Under the pieces are notes generated by a model. It saw only the letters and a list, made by a program, of their open reading frames with translations. It was not told the DNA's origin and made no database searches. Source: Halobacteriovoraceae bacterium (GTDB taxonomy: Bacteria; Bdellovibrionota; Bacteriovoracia; Bacteriovoracales; Bacteriovoracaceae). From it: a stretch of 64,000 nt of DNA. Each line of letters begins with the position of its first letter. Position 1 is the first letter of the stretch. Shown here in pieces: positions 53,011-61,898 of this stretch. The stretch is from positions 248,001 to 312,000 of the forward strand of contig JACKAK010000001.1 in the NCBI GenBank assembly GCA_020635115.1. The letters run 5' to 3'. The position numbers and the translations under genes are program-made.

Positions 53011-54759
53011 ATGTCGGCGTTGCCTACTTTCTTAGAATCCAAAGAATTTTATAAATTGATCACAAAGGGTAAAGACCAAACTTTCCTAACTCCTGAGGAA
53101 ATAAATGATGCAATTCCTGCTAGTATTGTTGACGTTCATAGTGTTGATAATATTCTAGAAAAAGTAAAGTCAGCGGGTATTGATATTCAAAACTTTGAAT
53201 CTGAAGAAGAAGAAGAAGGAATCAGATTAGATGGTACAGAAATTATCGAAGAGACACTTTCTCGAGAAGAAAAAGCTGAGTTAAAATCGGCCTCAACAGA
53301 TCCTGTCAAACTTTATTTGAAACGAATGGGATCAGTTGCACTTCTCACAAGAGAGGGAGAAGTTGAAATTGCTAAAGAAATTGAAGAAGGAGAAAGGGAT
53401 ATTATTCTTTCTTCGCTGACTTCTACACACGCTCTTAAAGAAATTGTTAAATTGCGTGATAAAATTGAAACTCAAGAAAATCAAGATGAATTTGTTAAAG
53501 AACTTGTTCGTGGTCTAGACGATGAATCTACTAAAGATGAGATAAAGAAAACCAAAGATGAGATATATAAAGTTGTTGCTAAAATAGAGAATTTGTTAAA
53601 TGAGACAGAACAAGAAGATGGTACATTAAAGAAATTCAACACAGATCAAAAATCCATGTTCAAGGATATTTCTGAAACTTTGGCCGATCTGACTTTTAAC
53701 AGAAAAATTATTAATAGTTTTGTTGAGCCTGTGAAAAAGTATTATCTACAATTTTCAGAATTATATGAACAACAAGAACGAATTTTTAGTTTTTTAGAAG
53801 TAGAAAACGAGGATAAATACAAAGTTCTCTATGATAAAATCATGGAGGAAGATTCATTTAAAAGAAAACTGGCCAAAGATCTCTTCACAACTGATGCAAA
53901 AATTGAGCAGCTTGTGAGAAACCAAGAAGACATACTCAGAAAGCTAAGAAGACTAAGTCTAGAAGCAGGTATGGAGTTTGAAGATATTGAAAAAGTTTAC
54001 CTTATTATCTTAAAAGGTGAAGAAAAAGCAGATAGAGCTAAAGCACAGCTTGTTGAGGCCAACCTTAGACTTGTTGTTTCAATTGCAAAAAAATATACAA
54101 ATAGAGGTCTTCAATTTTTAGATCTTATCCAAGAAGGAAATATTGGTCTTATGAAGGCCGTTGATAAGTTTGAATATCGACGTGGTTATAAATTTTCAAC
54201 CTATGCGACATGGTGGATTCGTCAAGCAATCACGAGAGCGATTGCTGACCAGGCCAGAACAATTAGAATTCCTGTTCATATGATCGAAACAATTAATAAG
54301 ATGGTTAGAACTTCCCGTCAATTAATTCAAGAGCTTGGACGAGAACCAACCCCTGAGGAAATTGCTGATCGCATGGAACTTCCAGTAGAAAAAGTAAAAA
54401 AAGTTCAAAAAATTTCAAAAGAACCAATCTCTCTTGAAACACCAATCGGAGAGGAAGAAGATTCAAGTTTAGGCGATTTTATAGAAGATAAGAAAATTAT
54501 CTCTCCGGCCGATGCTGTTATGAGTATCACACTCTCTGAGCAAACAAGAGCTGTTCTCAGAACTCTTACTCCACGTGAGGAAAAGGTTTTAAGAATGCGT
54601 TTTGGAATTGGTGAAAAATCTGATCATACCCTAGAAGAAGTCGGGCAAGACTTTTTTGTCACAAGAGAGCGTATCAGACAGATCGAAGCTAAAGCTTTAA
54701 GAAAATTACGTCACCCATCTCGATCCAAAATGTTAAAAGCTTATATTGATAACAATTAG
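53011..54759 (+). CDS. rpoD: RNA polymerase primary sigma factor
   Basis: 582 residues. Region 1.2 (DPVKLYLKRMGSVALLTREG) and a non-conserved region (about 140-330) come first. Regions 2 (LVEANLRLVVSIAKKYTNRG, KFSTYATWWIRQAITRAIAD), 3 and 4 (LTPREEKVLRMRFGIG, TRERIRQIEAKALRKLRHPS) follow, diagnostic for RpoD. Region 1.1 is short and acidic. AGGAGA precedes the ATG. It ends in a strong terminator. Confidence 0.97.
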   Translation: MSALPTFLESKEFYKLITKGKDQTFLTPEEINDAIPASIVDVHSVDNILEKVKSAGIDIQNFESEEEEEGIRLDGTEIIEETLSREEKAELKSASTDPVKLYLKRMGSVALLTREGEVEIAKEIEEGERDIILSSLTSTHALKEIVKLRDKIETQENQDEFVKELVRGLDDESTKDEIKKTKDEIYKVVAKIENLLNETEQEDGTLKKFNTDQKSMFKDISETLADLTFNRKIINSFVEPVKKYYLQFSELYEQQERIFSFLEVENEDKYKVLYDKIMEEDSFKRKLAKDLFTTDAKIEQLVRNQEDILRKLRRLSLEAGMEFEDIEKVYLIILKGEEKADRAKAQLVEANLRLVVSIAKKYTNRGLQFLDLIQEGNIGLMKAVDKFEYRRGYKFSTYATWWIRQAITRAIADQARTIRIPVHMIETINKMVRTSRQLIQELGREPTPEEIADRMELPVEKVKKVQKISKEPISLETPIGEEEDSSLGDFIEDKKIISPADAVMSITLSEQTRAVLRTLTPREEKVLRMRFGIGEKSDHTLEEVGQDFFVTRERIRQIEAKALRKLRHPSRSKMLKAYIDNN

Positions 54760-54760
54760 A

Positions 54761-54795
54761 AATGAGTGCCTTTTATAAGGCACTCATTTTTTTTT
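54761..54795 (+). terminator. intrinsic terminator after rpoD
   Basis: Stem AATGAGTGCCTT / AAGGCACTCATT with a TTAT loop, then a run of nine T. It starts one base after the rpoD stop. Confidence 0.93.
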
Positions 54796-54973
54796 CTTTC
54801 TGACATATCATTATTAATCGAGACAACGATATCCGAAGTTTCTAGTCTATTTCAATAAAAACATTTTTTAAGTCAAGCGTATAAAACTCTACGATTATGA
54901 CTTTTATCACATTTTTGCTCTCTTAGTTTAAATAAGATAAATATACTGTTCAAATTGAGCTTTTGGATATTAC

Positions 54974-54987
54974 AATACGATCGTATT
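54974..54987. promoter_or_regulatory. 14-bp perfect palindrome before the phosphonate operon
   Basis: AATACGATCGTATT, a perfect two-fold symmetric site, overlaps the end of a possible -10 (TACAAT, 54971-54976) and lies 14 bp before the start codon at 55002. A repressor operator is the natural reading; no cognate regulator is adjacent. Coding sense begins after AAGGA at 54992-54996. Confidence 0.55.
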
Positions 54988-55001
54988 CAGCAAGGAATAA
55001 A

Positions 55002-55898
55002 ATGATGGAACATACCAATAAAGAATTTTTTAAAAAAATTGAAATTGATCAATCTGTTCGCTTAGAGTTAAGAGAAACGCTCAATATAAATAAGTGGACT
55101 CCCGCAGCATTAAACTTTTTAGAAAATGTTAAAAGGGAACTGAAAGACAATAGAGCAGTGCTTTTGAATCTGGAAAATGAAAATCATGACTTTTTTAGCT
55201 ACAAAGAACTTCACCAGTTGAATCCGTTAATCGGCAGTTATTTTGGTAAATTACTTGAACAAAACGAAAATGGTGATCAAGTTATTATGGTTTACGATAG
55301 GGATAGAAATTCTTCTATGTGGAATGGTGCTAGATATCATCAAACAAGAGAAGGTGGAAGCATACACACTGACAATGTAAACGTTCCTGAAAAATGGGAT
55401 TACCTCTACCTATCATGTATTTCACCTGCTCTCGTTGGTGGAGAGAGTATTCTTGTCGATGGAATCAGAGTACATAATGAATTGCAAAAAAATTATCCAA
55501 AAGCATTGAAAGTTCTCGAGAACAACTTTATTTGGGAAATGCGTGGAGTCGCTGACAAACTCTACGAAGCACCAATAATTACCTATGACAATGGAATACC
55601 GGCCTATAGGCACTTAAGACCTTATATGGAGTCGGCGCACCAAAAAGCAAATACACCATTAACAAATGAACAGTCATATGCAATTGATGTTCTTGACGCT
55701 ATAACTAATAGTAGTGAGTATCAAGCACATTTTAATCTTAAAAAAGGTGATATTTTAATTGCAAAAGATTCCCAAGTCCTTCATGGTAGAGCATGCTTTT
55801 CTGATGACTTGGAGGCCATTTCATTTGAAGATTATCTCCTTGGAAAAGGAAAAGTATTAAAAAGAACAATGGAACGTTTATGGATACAAATCAACTGA
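55002..55898 (+). CDS. TauD/TfdA-type Fe(II)/2-oxoglutarate dioxygenase
   Basis: 298 residues. The iron triad is His122-x-Asp124 (GGSIHTDNVNVPE) and His261 (DSQVLHGRACF). GGESILVDGIRV and the HLRPYM region match TauD/CAS-like enzymes. The gene is first in an operon for 2-aminoethylphosphonate synthesis. The related enzyme PhnY hydroxylates carbon 1 of AEP. AAGGA precedes ATG at 55002; upstream in-frame codons from 54963 run through the palindrome and are unlikely to be coding. It overlaps the next gene by 19 nt. Confidence 0.78.
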   Translation: MMEHTNKEFFKKIEIDQSVRLELRETLNINKWTPAALNFLENVKRELKDNRAVLLNLENENHDFFSYKELHQLNPLIGSYFGKLLEQNENGDQVIMVYDRDRNSSMWNGARYHQTREGGSIHTDNVNVPEKWDYLYLSCISPALVGGESILVDGIRVHNELQKNYPKALKVLENNFIWEMRGVADKLYEAPIITYDNGIPAYRHLRPYMESAHQKANTPLTNEQSYAIDVLDAITNSSEYQAHFNLKKGDILIAKDSQVLHGRACFSDDLEAISFEDYLLGKGKVLKRTMERLWIQIN

Positions 55899-56641
55899 AT
55901 CAAGATTATACTGCAATCGTTCTCGCTGCAGGTTATGGATCAAGAATTAAGGAAATGGTTGATATTCCAAAGTGCTTAATCGAATTAAATGGAAAAACAC
56001 TTCTTGAGCGAAATTTTGAAATTTGGAAAAACCTCAATATAAAAAAAGTAACACTTGTATTAGGTCACAAAAAAGAAATGATCGAAGATTTAGTTGAAAA
56101 ATATACTGAACATTTTGAATTTAATTTGTGTGTCAACGAAGACTACTACAACAAAGGCAACACATACTCTCTTATGCTTGGCCTTAAAGATGTAACTGGC
56201 CCAAGCCTAATCTTTGATGCAGACCTCGTTTATGATCAAAATATTTTGGAAGAATTTATTTCGGATGATCACAATGACCAAATTCTTGTTGGACCTTCTG
56301 ATTTGTCAGATATTGAGTGCGCTAAAACATTAACTGATGAGAAAGGTTATGTACGTAAAACTGTTGATAAAAGAGCTGTCTCACAAGAAGAGCTTGAAAA
56401 ATTTTCTTTTGTCGGAGAGGCCATTGGAATTCTCAAATTTTCAACAGATCAAACATTGAAACTCTACCAAGAAGCTAAGAATTTTTTATCTATTGATAAA
56501 AACCTAATTTTAAATTGGGAACATCTGTTAAATGATTACTTAACTCATAATCTCGTTGGTTATCATATGTTAAAATCTGGACGCTGGATCGAAATAGATA
56601 CTCCAGAAGACTATGAAAATGCTAAGAGAATTTTTCAATAA
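55880..56641 (+). CDS. sugar/amino-alcohol nucleotidyltransferase (LicC/PntC-like)
   Basis: 253 residues with the canonical NTP-transferase start AIVLAAGYGSRIKE, a PKCLIELNGKTLLERN segment, a Mg-binding LIFDADLVYD and IEIDTPEDYENAKRIF at the end. LicC-type enzymes make CDP-choline; PntC makes CMP-AEP. Placed between the dioxygenase and the PEP mutase genes, it is a candidate CMP-(hydroxy)AEP synthase. A second NTP-transferase domain follows in the next gene, so the division of labour is open. Confidence 0.8.
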   Translation: MDTNQLNQDYTAIVLAAGYGSRIKEMVDIPKCLIELNGKTLLERNFEIWKNLNIKKVTLVLGHKKEMIEDLVEKYTEHFEFNLCVNEDYYNKGNTYSLMLGLKDVTGPSLIFDADLVYDQNILEEFISDDHNDQILVGPSDLSDIECAKTLTDEKGYVRKTVDKRAVSQEELEKFSFVGEAIGILKFSTDQTLKLYQEAKNFLSIDKNLILNWEHLLNDYLTHNLVGYHMLKSGRWIEIDTPEDYENAKRIFQ

Positions 56642-56661
56642 CTCCAAGGAAAGTGATAAAA

Positions 56662-58275
56662 ATGAAAAAGACAACACAACTAAAAAATTTGATACAGAGA
56701 AAAAAGATTTCATTTTTGATGGAGGCCCACAGTGGCCTTTCTGCAAAAATAGTTGAAGAGGCCGGTTTTGAAGGAATATGGGGCAGTGGATTGTCTATTA
56801 GTGCTGCACAAGGAGTTCGAGATAATAACGAACTTTCTTGGACCCAAGTTTTAGATGTCGTTGAGTATATGAGTGATGTTACAAGTATTCCTATATTACT
56901 TGATGGCGATACGGGACATGGAAATTTCAATAATATGAGACGCTTCGTCAAAAAACTTGAACAAAGAGGAATTGCTGGCGTTTGTATAGAAGACAAGATT
57001 TTTCCAAAAACAAACAGCTTTTTAAGAGGTGAAAAACAACCTCTGGCCAATATTGACGAGTTTTGTGGAAAAATTAAGGCCGGTTTGGATGTTAGAACTG
57101 ATGATGATTTTTCTATTGTTGCCAGAGTTGAGGCCTTTATTGCAGGTTGGGGGCTTGAAGAGGCATTAAAAAGGGCCAATGCCTATTATGAAGCAGGAGC
57201 AACAGCTATTTTAATGCATAGTAAATTAAGTAAACCAGACGAAATTTTTAGTTTTATGAAAGAGTGGGGAGATAGATGTCCTGTAGTTATAGTACCCACA
57301 AAGTTTTACTCAACTCCTACTGAACAGTTTGCTGAACATTCTATTTCTACAGTTATATGGGCCAACCATTTACTCAGATCTTCGATTACGGCCATGCAAA
57401 AGACTGCTCAGCAAATATTCAACGATCAATCTCTTATTAATGTTGAGGACAAGGTTGCTTCTGTTCAAGAAATCTTTAGACTTCAAAATGACCAGGAATT
57501 AGAAAATGCTGAAAAAGTTTATTTATCCAATACAAATTCCAAAAAGGCCATCATACTTGCTGCTAGCCGTGGAAAGGAATTAGGAAACTTGACACTAGAT
57601 AAGCCTAAAACACTTATAAAAATCAACGGAGAAACGATATTACATCAACTCGTAAATAAATATCAAAATCATGGTGTCGATGAGGCCGTAGTCATTCGAG
57701 GTTATAAAAAAGAAATTTTTCCAGATATTAAGTGTACAACCTACATTGACAATGATGAGTATGAAGAAACTGGTGAGTTGACTTCCCTTTTCAAAGCAAA
57801 AGATTATATTTCAGGAGACATCATCATTAGCTATGGTGATATAGCATTTAGAAATTATATTCTTAATGAACTCAATGAAGTCCCTTATGACATTGCCATC
57901 GTAGTAGATGGAAATATTTCAAGAAGATCAAAAGAATATTTAGGAGATTATGTCTATTGTACAAATAGTTTCACTAAATCTTATAATCGAGAAAACTCAA
58001 TGCTTATTGAGTGCAATCTCAATTCGATTAAAAATTTGAAAACAGCGCCACAAGGCGAATGGATAGGTCTCATCAAAGCAAATACCCACGGCTCTAAGGT
58101 AATCAAAGAGACTTTAGAGAAGATGAATAAAAATCCTGATTTTAAAACTAAAAAAATGGGCGATCTGTTTAATCATATGATTAGTAAAGATATACAGATC
58201 GGAATATGTTACATAGATGGACACTGGCTTGATGTAGATAATATTGAAGATATTGAACAAATGCAGGTTTTTTAA
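56662..58275 (+). CDS. pepM: PEP mutase fused to nucleotidyltransferase domain
   Basis: 537 residues. Residues 1-255 are phosphoenolpyruvate mutase: WGSGLSIS (40-47), DGDTGHG (81-87) and the diagnostic EDKIFPKTNS (110-119), matching EDKx5NS. Residues about 292-537 form an NTP-transferase domain whose nucleotide loop is LAASRGKEL (usually LAAGxGxR), followed by DKPKTLIKINGETILHQ. The first domain makes the C-P bond (PEP to phosphonopyruvate); the second may cytidylylate AEP, as in known PepM fusions. ATG 56662 is 11 nt after AAGGA; GTG 56653 is the alternative. Confidence 0.92.
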   Translation: MKKTTQLKNLIQRKKISFLMEAHSGLSAKIVEEAGFEGIWGSGLSISAAQGVRDNNELSWTQVLDVVEYMSDVTSIPILLDGDTGHGNFNNMRRFVKKLEQRGIAGVCIEDKIFPKTNSFLRGEKQPLANIDEFCGKIKAGLDVRTDDDFSIVARVEAFIAGWGLEEALKRANAYYEAGATAILMHSKLSKPDEIFSFMKEWGDRCPVVIVPTKFYSTPTEQFAEHSISTVIWANHLLRSSITAMQKTAQQIFNDQSLINVEDKVASVQEIFRLQNDQELENAEKVYLSNTNSKKAIILAASRGKELGNLTLDKPKTLIKINGETILHQLVNKYQNHGVDEAVVIRGYKKEIFPDIKCTTYIDNDEYEETGELTSLFKAKDYISGDIIISYGDIAFRNYILNELNEVPYDIAIVVDGNISRRSKEYLGDYVYCTNSFTKSYNRENSMLIECNLNSIKNLKTAPQGEWIGLIKANTHGSKVIKETLEKMNKNPDFKTKKMGDLFNHMISKDIQIGICYIDGHWLDVDNIEDIEQMQVF

Positions 58276-58277
58276 CT

Positions 58278-59435
58278 ATGATTTTAGCTTCAGATTTTTT
58301 AAGAGAATGTAAAAAAAGAGAGATCACCCTTTTCACAGGAACTCCTTGTTCCTATTTAAAACCTTTTATCAATTCAGTCATTGATGATTCTGAATTAGAT
58401 TTTGTAGAGGTCACGAATGAAGGCGATGCTGTTGCTATCGCTGCTGGAGCATATTTAGGAAATAGAAAATCTATAATCATGTTTCAAAATTCTGGACTTG
58501 GTAATGCTGTCAACCCTCTTACATCTCTGGCATATACAATGAAGGTTCCATTCATTGGGATCGTCACCTTAAGAGGTGAGCCTGATGGCCCATCTGATGA
58601 GCCACAACATGATTTAATGGGACAAATCACAACAAAGCTATTAGAAGAAATGGATATTCCTTGGTCCTATTTTCCAACAGAAGAAAATGCGATTTCAAGA
58701 TACCTTGATGAAGCAGAAAGTTTCTGTGAAAAAATAAATCGTCCCTACTTTTTTGTTATGAAAAAAGATAGTGTAAAAAGCTACGAACTCAAATCTTCTG
58801 AATCAAGTGAAGTTCTTATTAATAGACAAGTAAATATTAAATCAACTTGTACTTCAACGAAAAGTTTTACAAGGTCTCAGGCATTAGAGTGCATTATAAA
58901 ACATACCAAGAATCAATTTCCAGTGATTGCAACTACAGGAAAAACTGGACGTGAGTTATATGAGCTATCTAATTTAGAAAATCACCTCTACATGGTTGGT
59001 TCCATGGGTTGTGCTCTACCAATTGGACTTGGAATTGCTCTTAGTAATTGGAAAGAAAAAATCATTGTGATTGATGGTGATGGCGCCTTACTGATGAGAC
59101 TTGGCAATATGGCACTTGCTGGCCAATTAAATCTTTCAAATATTATTCATATACTCCTTGATAATGGAGTCCATGATTCTACAGGTGGTCAAAAAACATA
59201 TTCTGAATTAATAGATTTTTGTAAAATTGCCCAGGGCTGTGGTTATGAAAACATAAAAGAAGTTGACCAAATTGAAGATTTTGATTCTAATTTGGCCGAA
59301 TCAATTCAATTATCTAAACTAACTTTTATACGTTTTCACATTAAAAAAGGTTCTCCTAAAGACCTCGGAAGGCCAACTGAAAGGCCCTTCGAAATCTATC
59401 AGAGATTAAAAAATTTTTTGAGTCACCAAAAATGA
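58278..59435 (+). CDS. ppd: phosphonopyruvate decarboxylase
   Basis: 385 residues, thiamine-diphosphate enzyme. The N-terminal PYR domain has FTGTPCSYLKPFI, VEVTNEGDAVAIAAGAYLG and the RGEPDGPSDEPQHDLMGQIT block typical of Ppd. The PP domain has the cofactor motif GDGALLMRLGNMA with DNGVHDSTGGQ. It converts phosphonopyruvate to phosphonoacetaldehyde, which drives the unfavourable mutase step. Starts 2 nt after the mutase gene. Confidence 0.95.
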   Translation: MILASDFLRECKKREITLFTGTPCSYLKPFINSVIDDSELDFVEVTNEGDAVAIAAGAYLGNRKSIIMFQNSGLGNAVNPLTSLAYTMKVPFIGIVTLRGEPDGPSDEPQHDLMGQITTKLLEEMDIPWSYFPTEENAISRYLDEAESFCEKINRPYFFVMKKDSVKSYELKSSESSEVLINRQVNIKSTCTSTKSFTRSQALECIIKHTKNQFPVIATTGKTGRELYELSNLENHLYMVGSMGCALPIGLGIALSNWKEKIIVIDGDGALLMRLGNMALAGQLNLSNIIHILLDNGVHDSTGGQKTYSELIDFCKIAQGCGYENIKEVDQIEDFDSNLAESIQLSKLTFIRFHIKKGSPKDLGRPTERPFEIYQRLKNFLSHQK

Positions 59436-60562
59436 AACAAACAATCAATAAAAGTATTAAAAGAAATATTTTACTCAATCCAGGGCCTGCAACCACAAGC
59501 GAATATGTGAAGAGTTCCTTGGTTGTTGCAGATATTTGTCCACGGGAAAAAGAATTTGGAGATCTCGCACTTGAAATAAAAAAACAAATTTTAAACATAT
59601 ATGATATGCAAAATTTTGAATGTGTACTCCTATCTTCTTCCGGAACAGGGGCCATTGAAAGTGCTCTGAGTACTTGTGTTGATAAAGATCAGTCCGTGCT
59701 CATCTTAAGCAATGGTGCCTATGGAAAGAGAATGGGCAGTATATGTCAACGTTTAGAAATAAAACATGAAATATTGGCATTTGCTCATGACGAGGTTATT
59801 GATCCGAAAATCTACCAAGACTTTTTGAACAAAAACGCCAAAAACTTTAGAACGGTTGCTTTTGTCCATCACGAAACAACATCTGGGTTATTGAATCCTC
59901 TAGAAGAAATCACATCGATTTCTAAAGAGTATGGTTTGAAAGTTTTAGTTGATACAATGTCTTCTTTTGCTGGAATCAATATCGATATAAAAAAAATACC
60001 TGCTGATTATTATGTTTTTTCATCTAACAAATGTTTGCATGCTATGCCTGGAGTTGGAATTGTAATCATTCAAAAGAATGAACTAGATGTAATCAAAGGC
60101 CATAAAAAAAGAAGTTTCTATTTCGATTTACATGAAAATTTCATTTCTCAGAGCTCTAAAGGCCAGTTTTTATTTACTCCACCTGTACAAATTCTCTACT
60201 CCTTAAATTATGCATTAAAAGAATTTGAATCTTTAGGAGGAGTTAAGGCGAGGGCATTACAGTATGGAGACTTATATAATACTCTCATCGAAGGCATGAT
60301 TGAACTTGGTTTTAAATATTTAGGTGATAAAAAAAATCATTCCAAAGTGTTAACTTCATTTTACGAACCTAATCATAAAAATTATGTTTTTGAAGAAATG
60401 CATGATTATTTATATAAAAATAATTTCACTATATATCCTGGAAAAATTGAAAATCAACAGACTTTTAGACTCTCTACTATTGGAGATCTAAATCAAAACG
60501 ATATCGTCGAGTTTTTAAAAACATTAAACTCTTACCTTAAGGATAAAGCTATCGCTCTATAA
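59432..60562 (+). CDS. phnW: 2-aminoethylphosphonate-pyruvate aminotransferase
   Basis: 376 residues, class V PLP aminotransferase. LLNPGPATTSEYVK opens it as in PhnW; the Schiff-base Lys lies in VFSSNKCLHAMPGVGIV; the EEITSISKEYGLKVLVDTMS region carries the cofactor Asp. It converts phosphonoacetaldehyde to AEP. It overlaps ppd by 4 nt (ATGA), so it is the last gene of the synthesis operon. No AEP-degrading phosphonatase (phnX) is present, so the direction is anabolic. Confidence 0.93.
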   Translation: MKQTINKSIKRNILLNPGPATTSEYVKSSLVVADICPREKEFGDLALEIKKQILNIYDMQNFECVLLSSSGTGAIESALSTCVDKDQSVLILSNGAYGKRMGSICQRLEIKHEILAFAHDEVIDPKIYQDFLNKNAKNFRTVAFVHHETTSGLLNPLEEITSISKEYGLKVLVDTMSSFAGINIDIKKIPADYYVFSSNKCLHAMPGVGIVIIQKNELDVIKGHKKRSFYFDLHENFISQSSKGQFLFTPPVQILYSLNYALKEFESLGGVKARALQYGDLYNTLIEGMIELGFKYLGDKKNHSKVLTSFYEPNHKNYVFEEMHDYLYKNNFTIYPGKIENQQTFRLSTIGDLNQNDIVEFLKTLNSYLKDKAIAL

Positions 60563-60899
60563 GTTTTAAAAGCGTGAAACATAATTTCTTAAAAATACAT
60601 GAAATAAAGGCCAGGCCTTAATTAAAATTATACTTTCCTTATTAAGCAAATTATAGATCTCAAAGCTGTTCAATTCTCATTTTCGATTTGCTCTTGCAGC
60701 ATCCTTTTGAGCATGAAATAAATTTTACCTCTGGCCCTTTTGCGCATATAATTGTACCGAAATTATTGGGATAGTTTACAAAGGGCCAGTATTGAGAGAG
60801 TCTAGAAGGGATCAGACTATTTTAAAATATTGGCCTGTATTGACTTAGATGACATTAGTCATCAATTTAGTTTTAGTAGAACTTATATAGAGGATATTT
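60563..60899. other. 337-bp gap with inverted repeats and a possible promoter
   Basis: No gene is visible. Near its right end TTGACT (60840-60845) is followed by a perfect inverted repeat GATGAC-ATTA-GTCATC (60848-60863), a likely promoter/operator for the downstream lipid genes. Near the left end AAGGCC-A-GGCCTT (60607-60619) is a compact inverted repeat without a T tract, so not a normal terminator. Confidence 0.5.
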
Positions 60900-61898
60900 G
60901 TGAGTTTAAAAAAAAATAAAAATTATCAATATAAAAAAGACGATCAGTCGATTCTTGATCCGATTATTAGAAAATATCTCACTTCACATATACTAAAGAT
61001 TATTCCTTTGTGGGTTCCCGCAAATTTTATCACACTTTTTTCCGCATCATGCATTTTTACTGGACTTATTTTACTTCAATTAAATGTAATACCACATCAT
61101 CTTCTCATTATCGCTGAAATTGTTTGTATTCTAACTTATATAATCGGCGACTTAATTGACGGTGAACAATCAAGAAGAACAAATACCTCTTCTTCTCTAG
61201 GGGAATTTCTAGATCATTATTGTGATATCATTGTGACTGCATGCGTTCCATATATCATGTTCAGACTACTAGGATATGAAAACTATACATTTGAAATTTT
61301 AATTTATTCTTCTTTTTATTCTTTTATTGCTGCACAGTTCATAGAACATTATATGGGTGGTGTTTTCGTTGGAGAGAAACTTGGGAGTCTTGAAGGGCTA
61401 TTTCTCACAATTGGGCTTATCATTTTAGGAAATATTCCTATAACAAAGTCTATATTAAACAAAGAGCTTATATTTTCATTATCAGGGCTAGATATCATTT
61501 TCTTAAGTATTGCACTTTCAACATATTTCGAAACGATTAAACGTATTTTCAAATACAAATTTTTTAAACATTTAAATATTTCTCTCTACTTTGCTTTACT
61601 TTTGATTGCGACATATCTTCTGCTACATGTAAATTCTACCTTATACTCTATGTTATTCTTATCGATGTTTGGAACCCTATTTGTGGGAAAGGTTCTCTTA
61701 GCAAAAGTTTCTAAAGACAAACTTCCCTACCCTGATTTTGTCTCTTTGCTAATACTTTGCACTGCTTTTGTAAATAATGGATACAAATTCAAAACTATTG
61801 CAATAGCGTACTTAGTGGCCATGACCTTGAAACTTACCTATTTAAGTATAAACAATTTTTTTGATGGAGCAGATCTTGGGAGAAAAAAATTCATTTAA
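60900..61898 (+). CDS. CDP-alcohol phosphotransferase family membrane enzyme
   Basis: 332 residues with about ten membrane helices. The family motif is D84-LI-D87-G88-EQ-S91-R92...G101-FL-D105-HYC-D109, complete except that the usual Ala before Arg is Ser. Enzymes of this size (ethanolamine/choline phosphotransferase type) transfer a head group from a CDP- or CMP-linked donor to diacylglycerol or ceramide. Following AEP synthesis genes, the donor is likely CMP-AEP, giving a phosphonolipid. GTG start with GAGGA 5 nt upstream; it overlaps the next gene by 35 nt. Confidence 0.85.
   Translation: MSLKKNKNYQYKKDDQSILDPIIRKYLTSHILKIIPLWVPANFITLFSASCIFTGLILLQLNVIPHHLLIIAEIVCILTYIIGDLIDGEQSRRTNTSSSLGEFLDHYCDIIVTACVPYIMFRLLGYENYTFEILIYSSFYSFIAAQFIEHYMGGVFVGEKLGSLEGLFLTIGLIILGNIPITKSILNKELIFSLSGLDIIFLSIALSTYFETIKRIFKYKFFKHLNISLYFALLLIATYLLLHVNSTLYSMLFLSMFGTLFVGKVLLAKVSKDKLPYPDFVSLLILCTAFVNNGYKFKTIAIAYLVAMTLKLTYLSINNFFDGADLGRKKFI

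Noticed and set aside
60607..60619. AAGGCC-A-GGCCTT as a terminator for phnW
   Set aside because: A one-base centre cannot form a usable hairpin loop and no T tract follows; it is probably a chance doublet of the frequent GGCC tetramer.
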